From: Ursus arctos
Lineage: Eukaryota > Chordata > Mammalia > Carnivora > Ursidae
Direction of reading: 5' to 3'
DNA length: 64,000 nucleotides
Assembly (NCBI RefSeq): GCF_023065955.2
Contig: NW_026622808.1
Span: forward strand, 35,166,475 to 35,230,474
The translations under genes were made by a program, and so were the position numbers. Shown one piece after another: positions 18,152 to 31,440 of this stretch (positions are counted from its first letter, which is position 1; every line of letters begins with the position of its first letter). The notes below the pieces were generated by a model. The model made no database searches. It was given only the letters and a program-made list of their open reading frames with translations, and was not told where the DNA came from.

Positions 18152-21100
18152 ATGAAGACTATAAAAGAAAAGAAGAAGGAACGTCAAAGATTGAGGTAGA
18201 GTAGGTGACATGAGGGAGTTTGGGAGAAATTGTCCAAAGACCCATGGTACATGCTGCACTTTTTGTCCCCTTCGTGTGGTCTTGAGGGCTGGCTTTGGGT
18301 AGCGTGGAAGCATACACCAGTGGTCCCCTGGAAACTGCCCGGTAACCTGTGCCCCCAGGGCTGTCCCTAGTAGCAAAGTGCTAGCTCTGGAGCCCTACGA
18401 TCTAGATTCATATCCAGGCTCTAACACTTGCTGACACAGGTGACCTGGGACAGGTTACTTCATTTCTTTATGCCTCAGTTTCCTCACCTGGAAAATGTGC
18501 ATAATAATAGCGCCCACTTTTTAGAGCCTTCTGTAGATTCATTGAGCTAATACATGTGAAGAGCCCAGAATAGTGCTTCACGATAGGATTTCATCCTCAA
18601 TTTTAGTATTTCATTATGCTTTGTGAACATGGTACCACCAGAGATTCAGAGTAGGTGGCAGAAGAAACAGTAGAAGAGCAAAAGGGGGTTTGCTCCTGCA
18701 TTCATTCAGTCTACACAGGCAGCACAGCCAATGGAACAGAAAGATAATTACAATCTCACATAATTCAAATGACTTAGTGGGTACGTTTCGTGCTCTCAAA
18801 ATTATGCAATAAAAAGGAAACCGATGTCTTAGCCTTTTGATATTTCGGTCCTTCATCAGACCCATGGAGGCATTTTGAGGGAAATGTTATAAAGGGTGTT
18901 GACAGGATCCTCAAACACCACCTTGTACTTCTTCCTTCTCTTGTACAGAAAATCTGCCAAGACAAGGAGGGTAACCCAAAGGAAGCCATCTTCAGGGCCT
19001 GGTAAGAAAGACTGGAGATTCTGTTCAACCGCTGCCTTCGGGCCTCAGCAAAGGCCACCTATGCAGGGCAGCAACCTTGCTTCTCTAACTGTCCGTCCTA
19101 CTTCTTTCCCAGATTCTCTAAGATCCCGAAGAACTCAGGGTCCTTGATTTTTAAATGGCTAATCCAAAGTTCAAGAAACAAGTTATTTAAAACCACTTGA
19201 GAGAAAAGTATAAAAAGTGAGCAGCTGCAGCCCACTCCCTCAAATGTGGCCAAAATTATATAAAAGCCTAACTGATACCATGCAGCACTTCATCCCAACC
19301 TCCACCCTTGTCAAAGTGTCCTCTTCCCAATACATGACTCTCCCTTGTACTCCCAAAATGAATTCTTAACATTCTCTCTTCCAGTTTGCCGGCTATGCCT
19401 TCGAGAACCTGGGGATCCCGAAAAACTGGGGGAATTTCTTCAGAAAGACAATCTCAGCGTGCATTATTTTTGTCTTGTGAGTATAAGGTCCCCTGTGCTT
19501 TGAATGTTTCATGGCTTTTGCTGTACAGTCTGTTCTCTGTTTTTCATCCAGCCTCAAATCCATAGCCCTGTTTGTTTTTCTTAATAGCTTTTTTCTTTTT
19601 AAAATCTAGTCTTTAAAAAGTAGTATACATACCTGCTATAAAATCCTGACAGTATAAAGAATGTACAATAAAAAGTCACTCCCCAAAACAGTGTTCCCCA
19701 TCTTTCTCCCTCTTCCCAGAAGCACATGCTATCAACTGTCCTTTGAGCTGTTTTTCCCCACTATGCTTTTCTTTATTAGCTATAATTTGCATACTATAGA
19801 ATGCATCAATTTTAAGTGTACAGTTTGATGAGTTTTGATAAGCTCCTATTATCATGGGGATATAATGTATATCCTCGTGTAAACACCACCCCAAAGTATT
19901 TCCATCACCCCAGCAAGTTCCCTCCTGTACCCTTCCAGCCAGTCCCGTCAGAGATCATCACCGTTCTGATCTATAGATTATTTTTGCCTCTTCTTAAATT
20001 TCATATAAATGGAATCATACAGCAATTGTATTCTTGTGTCTGGCTTCTCTGACTCAGTGCAATGTTTTGGGGATTCGTCCATGATGTTGCATGTGTCGGT
20101 AGCTTGTGCCTTTCTGTTGCCTAGTAGTATTCTGTTGTATGACTGTTTTGTCATTGGCTTATTTATCCATCTGTTGATGGACCTGTGAATTGTTTCTGTT
20201 TGGGAGCTATTATGAATAAAGTGGCTGTGAATATTCATGTTCAAGTCTTTTTGTGAACACATATTTTCACTTCCCTTGGGCAAATGCCTAGGAGTGGATT
20301 TCTTGGTAGTGTGCTAACTGTATGTTTAACTTTAATGTGAGTTGCCAAGTCACTCTCCAAAGTGGTTGTACCAGTTTACACCCGCACTAGCAATTTATGA
20401 GAGTTCCAATTGCACGCTGTTCCTGCCAGAACCTGATATGGTCTATCTTTTTAATTGTAGCCGTTCTGCTAGGTGTGTACTGGCATCTCATTGTGGTTTT
20501 AATTTGCATTTCCCTGTTAAGATGTTGAGCTGCTTTTTGTGTGTCTACTGGCCATTCACATACGTTCTTTAGGGAAGTACAAATATTTTTCCATTGTAAG
20601 AGTAGGGTTATTTTGTCTTATCAATTTATAAGGATTTTTTAATATATTCTGGGTGCACATCCTTTTCTAGATACGTGTATTGTCACTATTTTCTCCAAGT
20701 CCATGGCATGCCTCATTTTCTTAATGATGTCTTTCGAAGAACAATTGTTTTTAGTTTTGATGAAGTTCAGTTTGTCATTTTTTTTTCTTTAACCAGTGCC
20801 TTTTGTATGTGTACCAAGATATCTTTGCCCACGCATTGAATTGCCTTGGTGTCTTTATTGAAATCAGTGGACCACGTGTCTGTGGACCTGGATGATTTAT
20901 TTTACGTCACTGATCTGTGCGTCATCCTTACAACAGTACTGCACTGTCTTCATTATTGTGGCTTTGTAGTGTCTCAAAATTAAGTATTATAAGTTCTGCA
21001 ACCTTTTTTTAAGATCGTTTTGGCTATCAGGTCCTTTTCCATATAAATCTTACATTTAGCTTGTCAGTTTTTCTTTAAAAAAAGGCCTATTGGGGTTGAT

Positions 21101-24100
21101 ATTGGGATTGCATTGAATTTATAGATCAACTTGGGAAGATTTGACATATTGAATCTTCGATCTATGGATGTGATATATTTCCCCATTTATTTGGGTCTTT
21201 TAAAATTCGTCTCTGCCATGTTTTATTTATTTATTTTTTACTTATTTTTTATTTAGCAGCGTTTTTTTTTTAGTGAAGAAGTCTTGTACATCTTTTATGA
21301 AATGAGTGTGTAAATATTTTGTGATTTTTTATGCTATTACAAACATAAATGGTATTTTAAAATTTCAGTGTCAGGTTTGGATGTTGGTATGTATAAATGC
21401 AGTTTATTTTGTATGTTGATTTTATATCCTGCAATCTTGTTAAGTTCACTTATTGGTTCGGTAGTTGTTTTTATTTTTGAATTTTTTTGGTAAATGCCTT
21501 AGGATTTCCTATGTACACAATTATGTAGTGTGAATAAAGACAGTTCTACTTCATTTCCAATCTTTCAGTTCTTTTAATTCTTCTTCTTGCCTGATTGTGC
21601 TAGCTAGGACTTTTGATCAGGTGTTGAGTAGGAGTTACAGGAGTAAATAGCCTTGTGTCACTCCCGACATCAGAGGATAGCATCCAATTTTTCAACATTA
21701 AAATATGATGTTAGCTGTAGGCTTTTCATCAGATTAAAGAAGGTTCCTTATATTTCTAGTTTGCTGAGGAGATCATGAATGCGTATTGAATTTTGTCAAA
21801 TGCTTTTTCTGCATCTATCGAAATGATCATTTTTCTCCTTTATTTTGTTTCTGGAGTTTGTTACATCAATTGAATTTTAAATGTTAAACTAACCATGCAT
21901 TTCTGGTATAAACCCTGCTCGATTGTGATGTATTCGATTTGCTAATACTTTGTTTCGTTTTTATACCCGTACTCATGAGAAAGATTGGTCTGGGATTGTC
22001 CTCTCTTGTAAGTGCTGTCTGGTTTGGATGTTAGGTCTTGGTTAATTTCAGCGCCTTTACAAGCATACACATTTTCAACATAAAAATAAACATACTATGC
22101 ACAGCGTTTTGTCTTTTGCTTGTGTTTCCCCCTTAATACTGATGAAGATTTTTCCGTGTAGAACATACTGACCTAGTTGTTCTTTAACAGCTAACTGGTA
22201 TTCCGTGGTGTGGGGGCGCCAAGAAGTATTACAACAAACCACTCTTAAAGGACGTTTACATTATTTCTACTCTTTCACTATTGATTTTTCTGTTTATAGA
22301 AATAATGCTCATTTAGAAAACATTAGTAATACTTAGAAATATAAATAAAACAAAAATCACTCATATAGTCCTAAAGCCCTGAGATAATTAGTGTTGAACA
22401 GATATGTTTTAAGCCTAATTGGGAACATATAGCTATAATACAAGTGGCCCTTAAAATTGTGTTTTTAAAGAAAAGTTTTTAAAGAAAAGAAAAGTTCAAT
22501 TCCTTCCCTTCCCCAATAGGGCAGAATGACTATAGTGGGGAGATTTTATTTTATTTAGAGGGAGGGGCAGAGGGAAGGTGAGAGAGTCGTAAGTAGACTC
22601 TGTGCTGAGCGAGGGGCCCTATGTGGGTTGGGCCCCATCTTACGACCCCGAGATCAAGGAGTGAGCTGAAACCAAGAGTTAGACGCTTAGCCAACTGTGC
22701 CACCCAGGCAGTCCTATCGTCAGATTTGAAAAGCCCTGTTTCCCTTCCTGTAGAGAACGCACTCTGAGAGAGTTTATGTTCTGTACTAAGGGGAAGTACG
22801 GTGGGCAGGGTAAGAGTGTGGGTTCCGTGGGCCTGGATGTGAATGCCGACTCTGTTGCCTCCTTGCTGTATGACCGCAGGCGTGTTACTTACCTTCCTAC
22901 ACCTCAGCGCGGTCCTCTGAGAGATGAGGGTCACAATAGCATCTGTACCACAGGCTTCTAGTGAACATAAATGAGTTAATATACAGGGAGTGTTTCCCCA
23001 AAGGGCTCCGCACAGAAAAGCAATCTTCAGTAAATGAGAGACAGTGTAACACAGAGGTATGTAAGAGCCCAGGTTCTGGAGTCCTGTGACCTTGAGCAAT
23101 TCACATAATCTCTCCTATAAAATGGGGATGATGATGGCACCTACCTCTTCGGGTTGTTACAAGGATTAAATGAGTTAGTATTTAAAAAGCACTTAGAGCA
23201 CAGTTAATGTCGTATAAGCCTTTATTAAGTAAATTACCCTGTAAATGTATATATATCCCACCAAGCTCTATATCCTAGTTCTCTTACCCTGTTATCCTCC
23301 TCACCCCCCTGCATTGTTTCACCGATCATTAATGTTGACAGCCTGGTTCTACTGCTCCCCCAGATCCTATCTAGCAAGCTGCCTCAGAGGGGCCAGTCCA
23401 ACAGAGGTTTCCATGGATTCCTGCCTGAAGACATCAAAAAAGAGGCAGCCCGGGCTTCTAGGAAGGTTAGAATCCCCCAATGTGGGGGCCTCGGGGTAGG
23501 CCTCTTCTCATACCTCTCTGATCGTCCCTATTTCTGTTCTTTTCCCTAGCTGCTAGTTGAGAAGTCAAAGGACTTTTGGATTTCCCAACAGGTCCTTCTC
23601 TTAAGCTGCATGCTTCTCTGGGGTGTAGTATGAAGAGAGGGAGTAACATCCTGAGGAAAAAATTAATTCAGTGCTGCTTGAAGCTCAGCTTCGGGGTGCC
23701 CCCAGAGCTTTCAGGTCAACTGAGAAAAGGAAATGGTTATTGCTTCCTAGAATTTCCATTCCATACAGTGATGTGCCACAGAATGTCTTTCTTGGGGCCC
23801 TGAGCACTGCCTGGGATCTCATTTGCAGATCTGCTTTGTGTGCAAGAAAAAGGGAGCTGCCATCAACTGCCAGAAGGATCAATGCGTCAGAAACTTCCAT
23901 CTTCCTTGTGGCCAAGAAAGGGGTTGCCTTTCACAATTTTTTGGAGAGTACAAGTGAGTGATGAAGGGGGAAAGTTGTGGTGCCCCTTTGCAAGTTGCTT
24001 GTAATTAGCCACTAATGAAATCAGCGTCCGGTTCTCACAGGCCTGTTTTGATTCACTGGTGAATCTGTCCTACCATCCAATAATGAGAAACAGTGTCTTG

Positions 24101-26803
24101 ACTTGGCGATTTCACAGGGGTTACTTCTTGCTTCCCATCCACTTCTTAAATTACAAACAGCTGCTGTTCTTAGACAGCTGCTCAGGGCTAAGTGGGGCTT
24201 TCAGGAACAGGAGGCTGTGGAGTAGTCCCGGGAGTTTTGCTCAGTGGGGGAACAGCTGTGAGAAGGCATGTGGCTGTTCCTCCCCCTGCTCCTCCTCCCC
24301 ATGAGCATGGAGGTTCACCGGGCACTGGCCCGGGTGGTTGCCCTTCGTAGGCCGGGCAGCGGGAAGACTGCATCAGTGACAAGTCAGAAATCGAGTCTGT
24401 TTACTCTGCCTCAGATCATTTTGTGGAAAACATCGCCCAACACAGGACATCCAACGGGGGAAGGCAGGGGAGGAAAGCTGTGTCTTGTGTTGTGAAGACT
24501 TATCCCAAGCAAGTGTCGAAAACATCCAGAGTCCATGTTGTAGTCAAACTATCTACCACCGCAAGTGCATACAGGTGGGGTTTTCTCTGCCCTGGGGACC
24601 TTCCACATTTTTCTCTAGTTCGGAGCACCCTAGGAACGCTCAGGCAGTCTTGGCTTCTGTGTTCCATCCTGGTGGCCTGTGTGCAGGGCGGGTTCCAGAC
24701 AGTCAGAGGAAAGTCAGCCCAGTCTCTGGTCGCCCCTGACCTGCAAGACCTCATCCATGATAACATTTAGATTGAGCAAAATCCTCAGGATGACCAGAGC
24801 AAACGAGCTTGAATGAGTCAAGTGGCCTCAAAATCAGCCTTGCTTCCTGGGATGGAAGGAAGGGAACCCTTGATTGGGTCCCCACTGCAGGCCCCACAGC
24901 CAGAGATGACAGCTGAGGCACTTCTGGGAGCTCTCTCAAATTGAGCTTGGTCTCTGGCTGATGCCTGGATTTGTACCCCTCACACTAGCCCACCCATAGC
25001 CCTTTTATGGAAATCTCCAATCAAGCTCTCTTAGCAATATCCTCTTTGTGAGATGAGGGTTGGGGTGGAGAGAAGGTGATCAAAGATGGTGTTTTTCTAA
25101 ACACAACGCTCTTCCGTGTTTCTCTTACAGAAATATGCCCACACATCAGCCAAACACTTCTTCAAATGTCCACAGTGTAACAATCGAGAAGAGTTTCCTC
25201 AAGAAATGCTAAGAATGGGAATTCACATTCCAGACAGGTAGTGGAAACTCTAAGGCAGGAATTGAGCCAGGGAGTGGGGGCCTAGATTTCTAGAGAGGAG
25301 GTGAGTGTGAGGTTAGTTCAGAGAATGAAGAAGCAGCCCAGGCACTGGTATATGGTAAAGAGGGAAGGAGTGGAGGGAGGGCTTGTCAGTTATCAAAAAA
25401 AGGAGGTGGTGGTGGGGAAATGTGGGAATGGGGGGTAGACATGTTCCTGAAAAGGGTGCTTGGGGATCAGAATTCCCTGGGGGTTGGTTCTTGAATTCCA
25501 GTGTGGAACTAAGAAACCCCATGTTCCACTCATCCTGCTTCAGCCCTCTCCTACTTCCAGGCCACTCAGCCCATCTTGTTTAAAGTACTCAGGCAGCCCG
25601 TTGAGCTCTTTTGGTCTGCTAGCTTGAGTTCTTTCTAGTTCCTCCCAGGTAGACAAAGGTTTCACCACCAGTTATGTGCCCCTTACTCATTGTTTCTTTT
25701 CCCACTGCAGAGATGCTGCCTGGGAACTCGAGCCAGGGGCTTTCTCGGAGTTGTATCAGCGCTATCAACATTGTGATGCCCCCATCTGTCTGTATGAAAA
25801 AGGCAGAGACAGCTTTGAGGAAGAAGGGTAGGGAAAGACTCCTGGCTAGAAAGATCTCTCATTGGTGCCATCCTTGAGTTAGACCTTGGCACAGTCATCA
25901 GGAGCAAGAAACTCACTCTTGTCTGCAGACCTCAGGGCGAACTCAAGTTCCAAACTTGTCCAGCCCAGGACTCACTCATGCACAGGTGGACAGGGTCCTG
26001 CAAGGTCTGCTCCTCCTTGTGCCCAGTGGAGCACCCTCGGGTCCATTCCTTTGCAAATCCGCCTTTCGAGTATCTGTGCCTGAGCGCGGAGTCCGGGGAT
26101 TGGCCCTCAGCCGCCATGGGTCATGGGTAAAACGTTCAGTGAAAATTGCCTGGGAAGCCCTCAGCAAAGGCCTGGCCTGTAGCAAACATTGTGAGAGTGG
26201 TAGTTACTATAATATTCGTCCCCACAACCCTCCCTTGGCTCTTCCCGCAGGAGGTGGCGCCTCATTCTGTGTGCGACATGCGGGTCCCACGGAACCCACA
26301 GGGACTGCTCCTCTCTTAGATCCAGCAGTAAGAAGTGGGAGTGTGAGGAGTGTGCACCTTCTGCTGAAGCCACAGGTGGGACTGGGGGATGGTGTGGTCC
26401 GAGAACTTGGGGGAGGGCCTTCTGGTGCCTGGGAAAGGAGGAGGGCATGCCACTGGATGGGGACTTGGAGTTGGCGCCTTTAGTTTGGGAAGGGAAGCAG
26501 CTAGGGAGGGGCTCGAGGACCTGAGCCTGGAGGGACAGAGGGCTGAGTCTTCCTCTCCGCCTTTCTTTCACCACAGACTATCCACCTGAAAACTCAGGCG
26601 ACATCCCTTGTTGCAGCAACACCTTCCACCCCGGGGGGCATTTCTGCAGAGACACCAGCCTGGAAGAGAATCCAGGCCCTTCTTGGACTGATTGGCCAGG
26701 CCCTTCCTTATTAGAAAAGCCAGAGTCCTCTGGTGGCAGGAGGGGCCACTCCTGTCGGTCCAAGGGTGTCAAAATCACGAAGAGCTGCAAAAAATCCAAG
26801 TGA
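18152..26803 (+). CDS. PHF7: PHF7, PHD finger protein 7 (complete CDS, 10 coding exons)
   Basis: Germ-cell chromatin reader and RING-type ubiquitin ligase; in mammals it is testis-enriched and binds H3K4me2/3 through its PHD module. Exons: 18152-18195, 18949-19001, 19385-19476, 23364-23465, 23829-23953, 24415-24574, 25131-25237, 25711-25827, 26251-26375, 26577-26803 (TGA 26801-26803). Phases close exactly: 383 aa against 381 in human. It starts [16 protein letters not shown], which is basic. The extended PHD begins at [10 protein letters not shown] (exon 3) and runs through [13 protein letters not shown] and [12 protein letters not shown] (exon 5) to FCGKHRP (exon 6). The RING-like segment is [10 protein letters not shown]...[15 protein letters not shown], then FFKCPQCNN (exons 6-7). 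A second PHD-like zinc finger is [11 protein letters not shown]...[13 protein letters not shown]...WECEEC (exons 8-9). The tail is lysine/arginine-rich, ending [10 protein letters not shown]. All zinc-binding Cys/His seem kept. Confidence 0.96.
18365..18600 (+). repeat. MIR SINE in PHF7 intron 1 (coding)
   Basis: 'gacctgggacaggttacttc' followed by 'atgcctcagtttcctcacct' and 'gaaaatgtgcataataatag' match the MIR consensus in sense orientation. Confidence 0.8.
19600..22480 (-). repeat. Antisense L1 (LINE-1) fragments in the large PHF7 intron
   Basis: AT-rich, about 2.9 kb. Read on the minus strand it carries old L1 ORF2/3'-region sequence: 'tctccaaagtggttgtacca', 'catctcattgtggttttaat', and 'gggattgcattgaatttata'. 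Several stops and indels are present, so it is inactive. It probably includes more than one fragment; the part right of about 22140 is less certain. Confidence 0.8.
22541..22714 (-). repeat. Can-SINE (SINEC), minus orientation, in PHF7 intron
   Basis: The left end is T-rich and is followed by 'agagggaggggcagagggaa'. Its right end 'acgcttagccaactgtgcca' plus 'cccaggca' is the reverse complement of the tRNA-Lys-like SINE head. Confidence 0.88.
22830..23225 (+). repeat. Two MIR-like SINE remnants in PHF7 intron
   Basis: The first lies around 22830-22990 ('ttgctgtatgaccgcaggcg'). The second, around 23060-23225, has 'gaccttgagcaattcacata', 'taaaatggggatgatgatgg' and 'ggattaaatgagttagtatt'. Both are in sense orientation. 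Confidence 0.7.
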
Positions 26804-27140
26804 CAGCTTCTGAGTTGTTGCTGCCAAGCACGTTTGGGTGTGAAGCTCTGCCCCTCCGCCAGGTTTGAGCGGGGAGCCTTTTGGGACGGTGAGACAAGGA
26901 AAGAGGGCCAGCAGGGAGAGCCGGAACCAAGGAAAGAGAAGTCCCAGGGGAGCGTGAGGACAGAGCAGAGTCCAGATGCCAACCTCGGAACGTGTTAGCA
27001 GTTATGAGAGCGCCTCTGCTCTTTCTGCCTGATCCCCAGAGAGCCTTCTCTCCTCCCACCCTAATCTGCTTCTCATATGCCTCTTCTTACTTCACCCACG
27101 TTTGTTATTATGCAAATAAAGGTTTTCTCTCCATTGGTGT
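26804..27140 (+). other. PHF7: PHF7 3' untranslated region
   Basis: Runs from the TGA (26801-26803) to just past AATAAA at 27115-27120. No further splice site is required. The 3' UTR is about 0.33 kb. Confidence 0.75.
27115..27120 (+). terminator. PHF7 polyadenylation signal AATAAA
   Basis: AATAAA sits 312 bases after the stop and is followed by a T/GT-rich segment (GGTTTTCTCTCC, TTGGTGTCTCC), as expected of a downstream element. Confidence 0.8.
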
Positions 27141-27224
27141 CTCCTTATAAATTCACTCTGGAATTTATCTAGAGTCCTGAGGAATCCAGAGGGGAGGGTG
27201 AGAAAATAGAAAATGCACCCTTCT

Positions 27225-28244
27225 TTTTTTATTATTATTATATTATGTTAGTCACCATACAGTACATCCTTGGTTTTTGATGTAAAGTTCCATGATTCAT
27301 TAGTTGCGTATAACACCCAGTGCACCATGCAATACGTGCCCTCCTTACTACCCATCACTGGTCTATCCCATTCCCCCACCCCCCTCCCCTCTGAAGCCCT
27401 CAGTTTGTTTCTCAGAGTCCATAGTCTCTCATGCTTCATTCCTCCTTCTGTTTACCCCCCTTTCTTCTTCCCTTTCTTCTACCGATCTTCCTAGTTCTTA
27501 TGTTCCATAGATGAGAGAAACCATATGATAATTGTCTTTCTCTGCTTGACTTATTTCGCTTAGCATTATCTCCTCCAGTGCCGTCCATGTTGCAGCAAAT
27601 GTTGAGAAATCGTTCTTTTTTATAGCTGAGTAATATTCCATTGTATATATGGACCACAGCCTCTTAATCCAGTCATCTGTTGAAGGGCATCTCGGCTCCT
27701 TCCACAATTTAGCTATTGTGGACAATGCTGCTATGAACATTGGGGTGCATATAGCCCTTCTCTTCACTACGTCTGTATCTTTGGGGTAAATACCCAGTAG
27801 TTCAATGGCTGGGTCATAGGGTAGCTCAATTTTTAACTTTTTAAGGGACCTCCACACTATTTTCCAGAGTGGCTGTACCAACTTGCATTCCCACCAACAA
27901 CGTAGGAGGGATCCCCTTTCTCCACATCCTCTCCAGCAATTGTTGTTTCTTGCCTTGTCAATTTTGTGTAAGGTGGTATCTCAGTGTGGTTTTGATTTGA
28001 ATTTCCCTGATGCCTAATGATTTTGAACATTTTTTCATGTGTCTTAGCCATTTGTATGTCTTCATTGGAAAAGTGTCTGTTCATATCTTCTGCCCATTTT
28101 ATGATTTATTTGTTTCTTGTGTATTGAGTTTGAGAAGTTCTTTGTAGATCTTGGATATCAGTCTTTTATCTGTAGTGACATTTGCAAATATATTCTCCAT
28201 TCCGTGGGCTGCCTCTCAGTTTTTTTGACTGTTTCCTTGGCTGT
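27225..28244 (-). mobile_element. 5'-truncated carnivore L1 with intact 16-bp target-site duplication
   Basis: The minus-strand retrotransposon begins at its 3' end with a poly-T/ATT tail complement (27225). It continues with the L1 3' UTR, then the C-terminal part of ORF2. Minus-strand frame 27498-27881 retains recognisable ORF2 end motifs such as LLGIYPKD and YSAIKKND. It stops abruptly at 28244 (5' truncation). The flanking 16-bp repeats GAAAATGCACCCTTCT at 27209-27224 and 28245-28260 are identical, so the insertion is fairly young. It lies about 70-100 bases beyond the PHF7 poly(A) site. Not autonomous. Confidence 0.95.
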
Positions 28245-29862
28245 GAAAATGCACCCTTCTAATCTATGAAATTCAGTGAGTAAATGTAGAATTTTCAACT
28301 TCGAACATAGACATGTTGCTTTGGAGGGAAGCAGTTTGCAAGGAAATTACAGGCGGGGACAGAGATTTCATCATTGCACAAATAAACACGGGCTCTCATC
28401 AGGGAGGTGAGCCAGCAAAGGAGGCCACCATGGCAAGGCTTGGGGCCCTGGACGCAAACAGGGCAGGGACTGCCCTGCTCACACTGGGTGGGAGGACTCC
28501 GCTCACTGCAGGCAGTGTGGCCTGCCGCATACCCGCGCTCAAAACCTCGCTGCCTGGTGGCTCGGGCAATTCCGTCTTGGGTAAGGGAATCATGCCAGGA
28601 CAGTTGCATTAGGCAAGGCAGCTGGGATGGGAATCTGGCAGAAGGTCTTGGGAGAAACTGAACGGAACCTATCTCACATTTGTTTTTAATGATTCTGTGG
28701 GATTTAGATTAGTGGGGGAAACTCAGGACCATTGCCAGATGCTCAGTGTTCAGGGTCTCACTGAGTCATTGTCACCAATGGCGGAGGACAGGGCTCTCAG
28801 TTCAAATGTTGCTGACCCCTGGAGACTTCCATCCTTGGTGTTTACGGTGATCACTTTCAGATTTGACCAGATTTGACTTGGAATCACATGGGGTGTGGGG
28901 TGGGGTATTTGTGTCTTTTTGTTATTATCAAAGTACGTAAGCAAAGTCATACAGAATTTTAAAAGTCAAGAGTGCTTTAAAAAAAGAAAGACAGTCTCTT
29001 GACTTACCCTTCCCTACCCTCAATCCCACTCCTTAAAGGCAACTATTGTCCGTTATTTTAGCCATTTCTTGATTCATAAGTCTTAGATGTTACTGGCTTC
29101 CTATGATGTCATGTAAGATCTCGCTCCTTTAAAAATTTCTCACTTTCATTCTATCTTTTATAATTGCATCACTGTTTTTATTGAATTAACCTTCAGTGAT
29201 TACATTAGTGACCTTCAGTTTACTTGCTCTGACCATGTAAATGCCTATACCTCCGAGCCAAGCAGTACGCTGGGATTATTTTTCCTCTCCCCTAATTTGT
29301 TTTTTTTTTTCCTGAAATGAATATCTTCTCTCTTTTGTACTCGCTCAGTTTGTTAGGTATCTATGGCTAATTCTTCCCAAATGTGCCACATGACAGTTGC
29401 CTCAAAATACAATCTTCCTCATACGCCAAACATCAGATCACTATTAGCTGCACTTCTTTTCTGGAAGACCAGCCTCCTAGAGCCTGCCCCTGAGCTGGCT
29501 TCCTTCTGGGCCTCCTGCACACCTAACCCCCGAGGGCTGCCCACCACTATGCCTTTTCTCTTCCTTTTCTCTCCCAGGATTTTGATGACTCAGTGCTGTG
29601 CTTCCTAACCTGGGTTTCCAGGGACACATTGTCAGAGCTCTGCAAGGGACATCAAGTTTTTAAATTGTGGATTTTCATTTCAAAAACAAATGATATTTTA
29701 CCTACCCAAGACTCAACTCTTAGAGTGATAATTTACAACTGCAAGACACTTCCAAGATTAAGACTTTATTTTCTTAATCTAGAATTTCTATAGCTTGGAC
29801 CACCAGGCCTATTCTCAGACATCTGGGGTAGTATCTTTCCCTTTAAAAAGAATCCACTTAGA

Positions 29863-30072
29863 GGGGACGCCTGGGTGGCTCAGTCAGTTAAGCATCTGCC
29901 TTCGGCTCAGGTCATGATCTCAGGGTCCTGGGATCCAGCCCCGTGTCAGGATCCCTGCTCAGTGGGGAGTCTGCTTCTCTCGCCCCCTCTCCCTCTGCCC
30001 CTCCTCCACCTCATGCTCCCTCTCTCTCTCTCTCTCAAATGAATAAGTAAAGTCTTAAAAAAAAAAAAAAAG
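29863..30072 (+). repeat. Can-SINE (SINEC), plus orientation
   Basis: It begins 'ggggacgcctgggtggctca', followed by a (CT)n run and a poly(A) tail ending 30072. Near-matching flanks AAGAATCCACTT and AAGGATCTACTT look like a decayed target-site duplication. Confidence 0.93.
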
Positions 30073-30287
30073 GATCTACTTGGACTACTCAAGTGTGAGA
30101 GACACTATCTTCACTGAAAGTAGTGGTCCTCTAACAGCGCCTCTGGAATCCAGCTGCAGTGGGTGGGAGGTACAGCTTGTGGCTGGGGTGGGGGATAGGG
30201 GTGCTTTTGTCACTCAGACATTCAGTTGCCTGATCTCTGGGTGCAGTTGGCCTTATGGATACCTAGCAAAACAGCACACATGCGTGT

Positions 30288-30289
<2 letters not shown>

Positions 30290-30330
<41 letters not shown>
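30290..30330. repeat. (CA)n microsatellite
   Basis: Uninterrupted CA dinucleotides, about 19-20 units. Confidence 0.95.
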
Positions 30331-30331
<1 letters not shown>

Positions 30332-30439
30332 CCCCCTATTAACTATTTCTTCGTCTCTATGCCTGTACTCTCCATTGATTTTAATAGCTGGCTGAGAAGT
30401 CCCCAATTTTGAAATGTTCTATTCTTCACCTAATCAGTC

Positions 30440-31440
30440 ATTCTCCACTAAATAACTGGGTTTTTTGTCTTAAATGAGCTTTTAATTTAGGATCGTTTAA
30501 GATTTACAAAAGATTGTGAAGATAGGACAGGGATTCCCCATATCCCCCAAACCCAATTTCACCTATTAGTACCATCTTACATTAATATGGTACATTTGTA
30601 ACAATTGAGGAACCAATACATTATTATCAAACCCAGAGTTTATTTAGATTTCCTTAGTTTTCACCTAATGTCCCTTTTCTGTTCTAGGACCCCATCCAGG
30701 AGACCACATTGCATTGAGTCGCCCTTAGGTTCCTCTTGGCTGTAACAGTTTGTCAGATTTTCCTTGTTCTTGATGACCTTGACGGTTTTGAGGAGTACTG
30801 GTCAGGTATTTTGAGAGCCCTCAGTTGGGATCTGTCTGATGTTTCTCTCACAATTAGACTAGGGTTATGGGCCTGGGGGAGGGAAACCACACAGGCAAAG
30901 TGCTGTCATCACATCAGATCCAAGCGACAAACTATCAGCACGTCTTCCACTGCTGATGGGGAGCTAGCTCATCTGATGAGGAGTGTGCGTCAGGTTTCTC
31001 CAGCGTAAAGTTACTTCTTTTCCCCACTTTCCAGACTGTGCCTTTTGGAAGGAAGTTACTCTGGGTAGCCCACGATGAATGAGTGGGGATTGATGCCCCC
31101 TCCGTCCTTGAGGACAGAATATCTACATTATTTGGAATTATTCTGCACGGGAGATTTACCTGTTTTCTCCCACTTATTTATTCGGTCACGTGTTTATGTC
31201 AGTCTAGACATAGGGATATGCATAGTGTATTCTGGGTTATAACCCAATACTGCTTGATTTATTTTGTTGCTCAAATTATTCCAGCTCTGGCCTCTTGGGA
31301 GCGCCTGAGTCCTTTTCACATACCCCCGTGGCTGTGTGTTTTGTTCTGTTGGTTTTGGGGAATTTTTGAGCCCTTCTTTACTGTTTGGCACTACAAGATG
31401 CTCCAGGCTCCGCTTGTATGATTTAAATATATGTTTTCAC
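30440..31440 (-). repeat. Antisense L1 3'-end fragment (old L1M type)
   Basis: 'tagtaccatcttacattaat', 'tttccttagttttcacctaa' and 'ttgaggagtactggtcaggt' are typical of the reverse-complemented 3' end of old mammalian L1. Diverged and inactive. Confidence 0.65.

Noticed and set aside
27498..27881. 127-codon minus-strand frame with a recognisable protein
   Set aside because: It is the remnant C-terminus of L1 ORF2 inside the truncated element 27225-28244, not a host gene.
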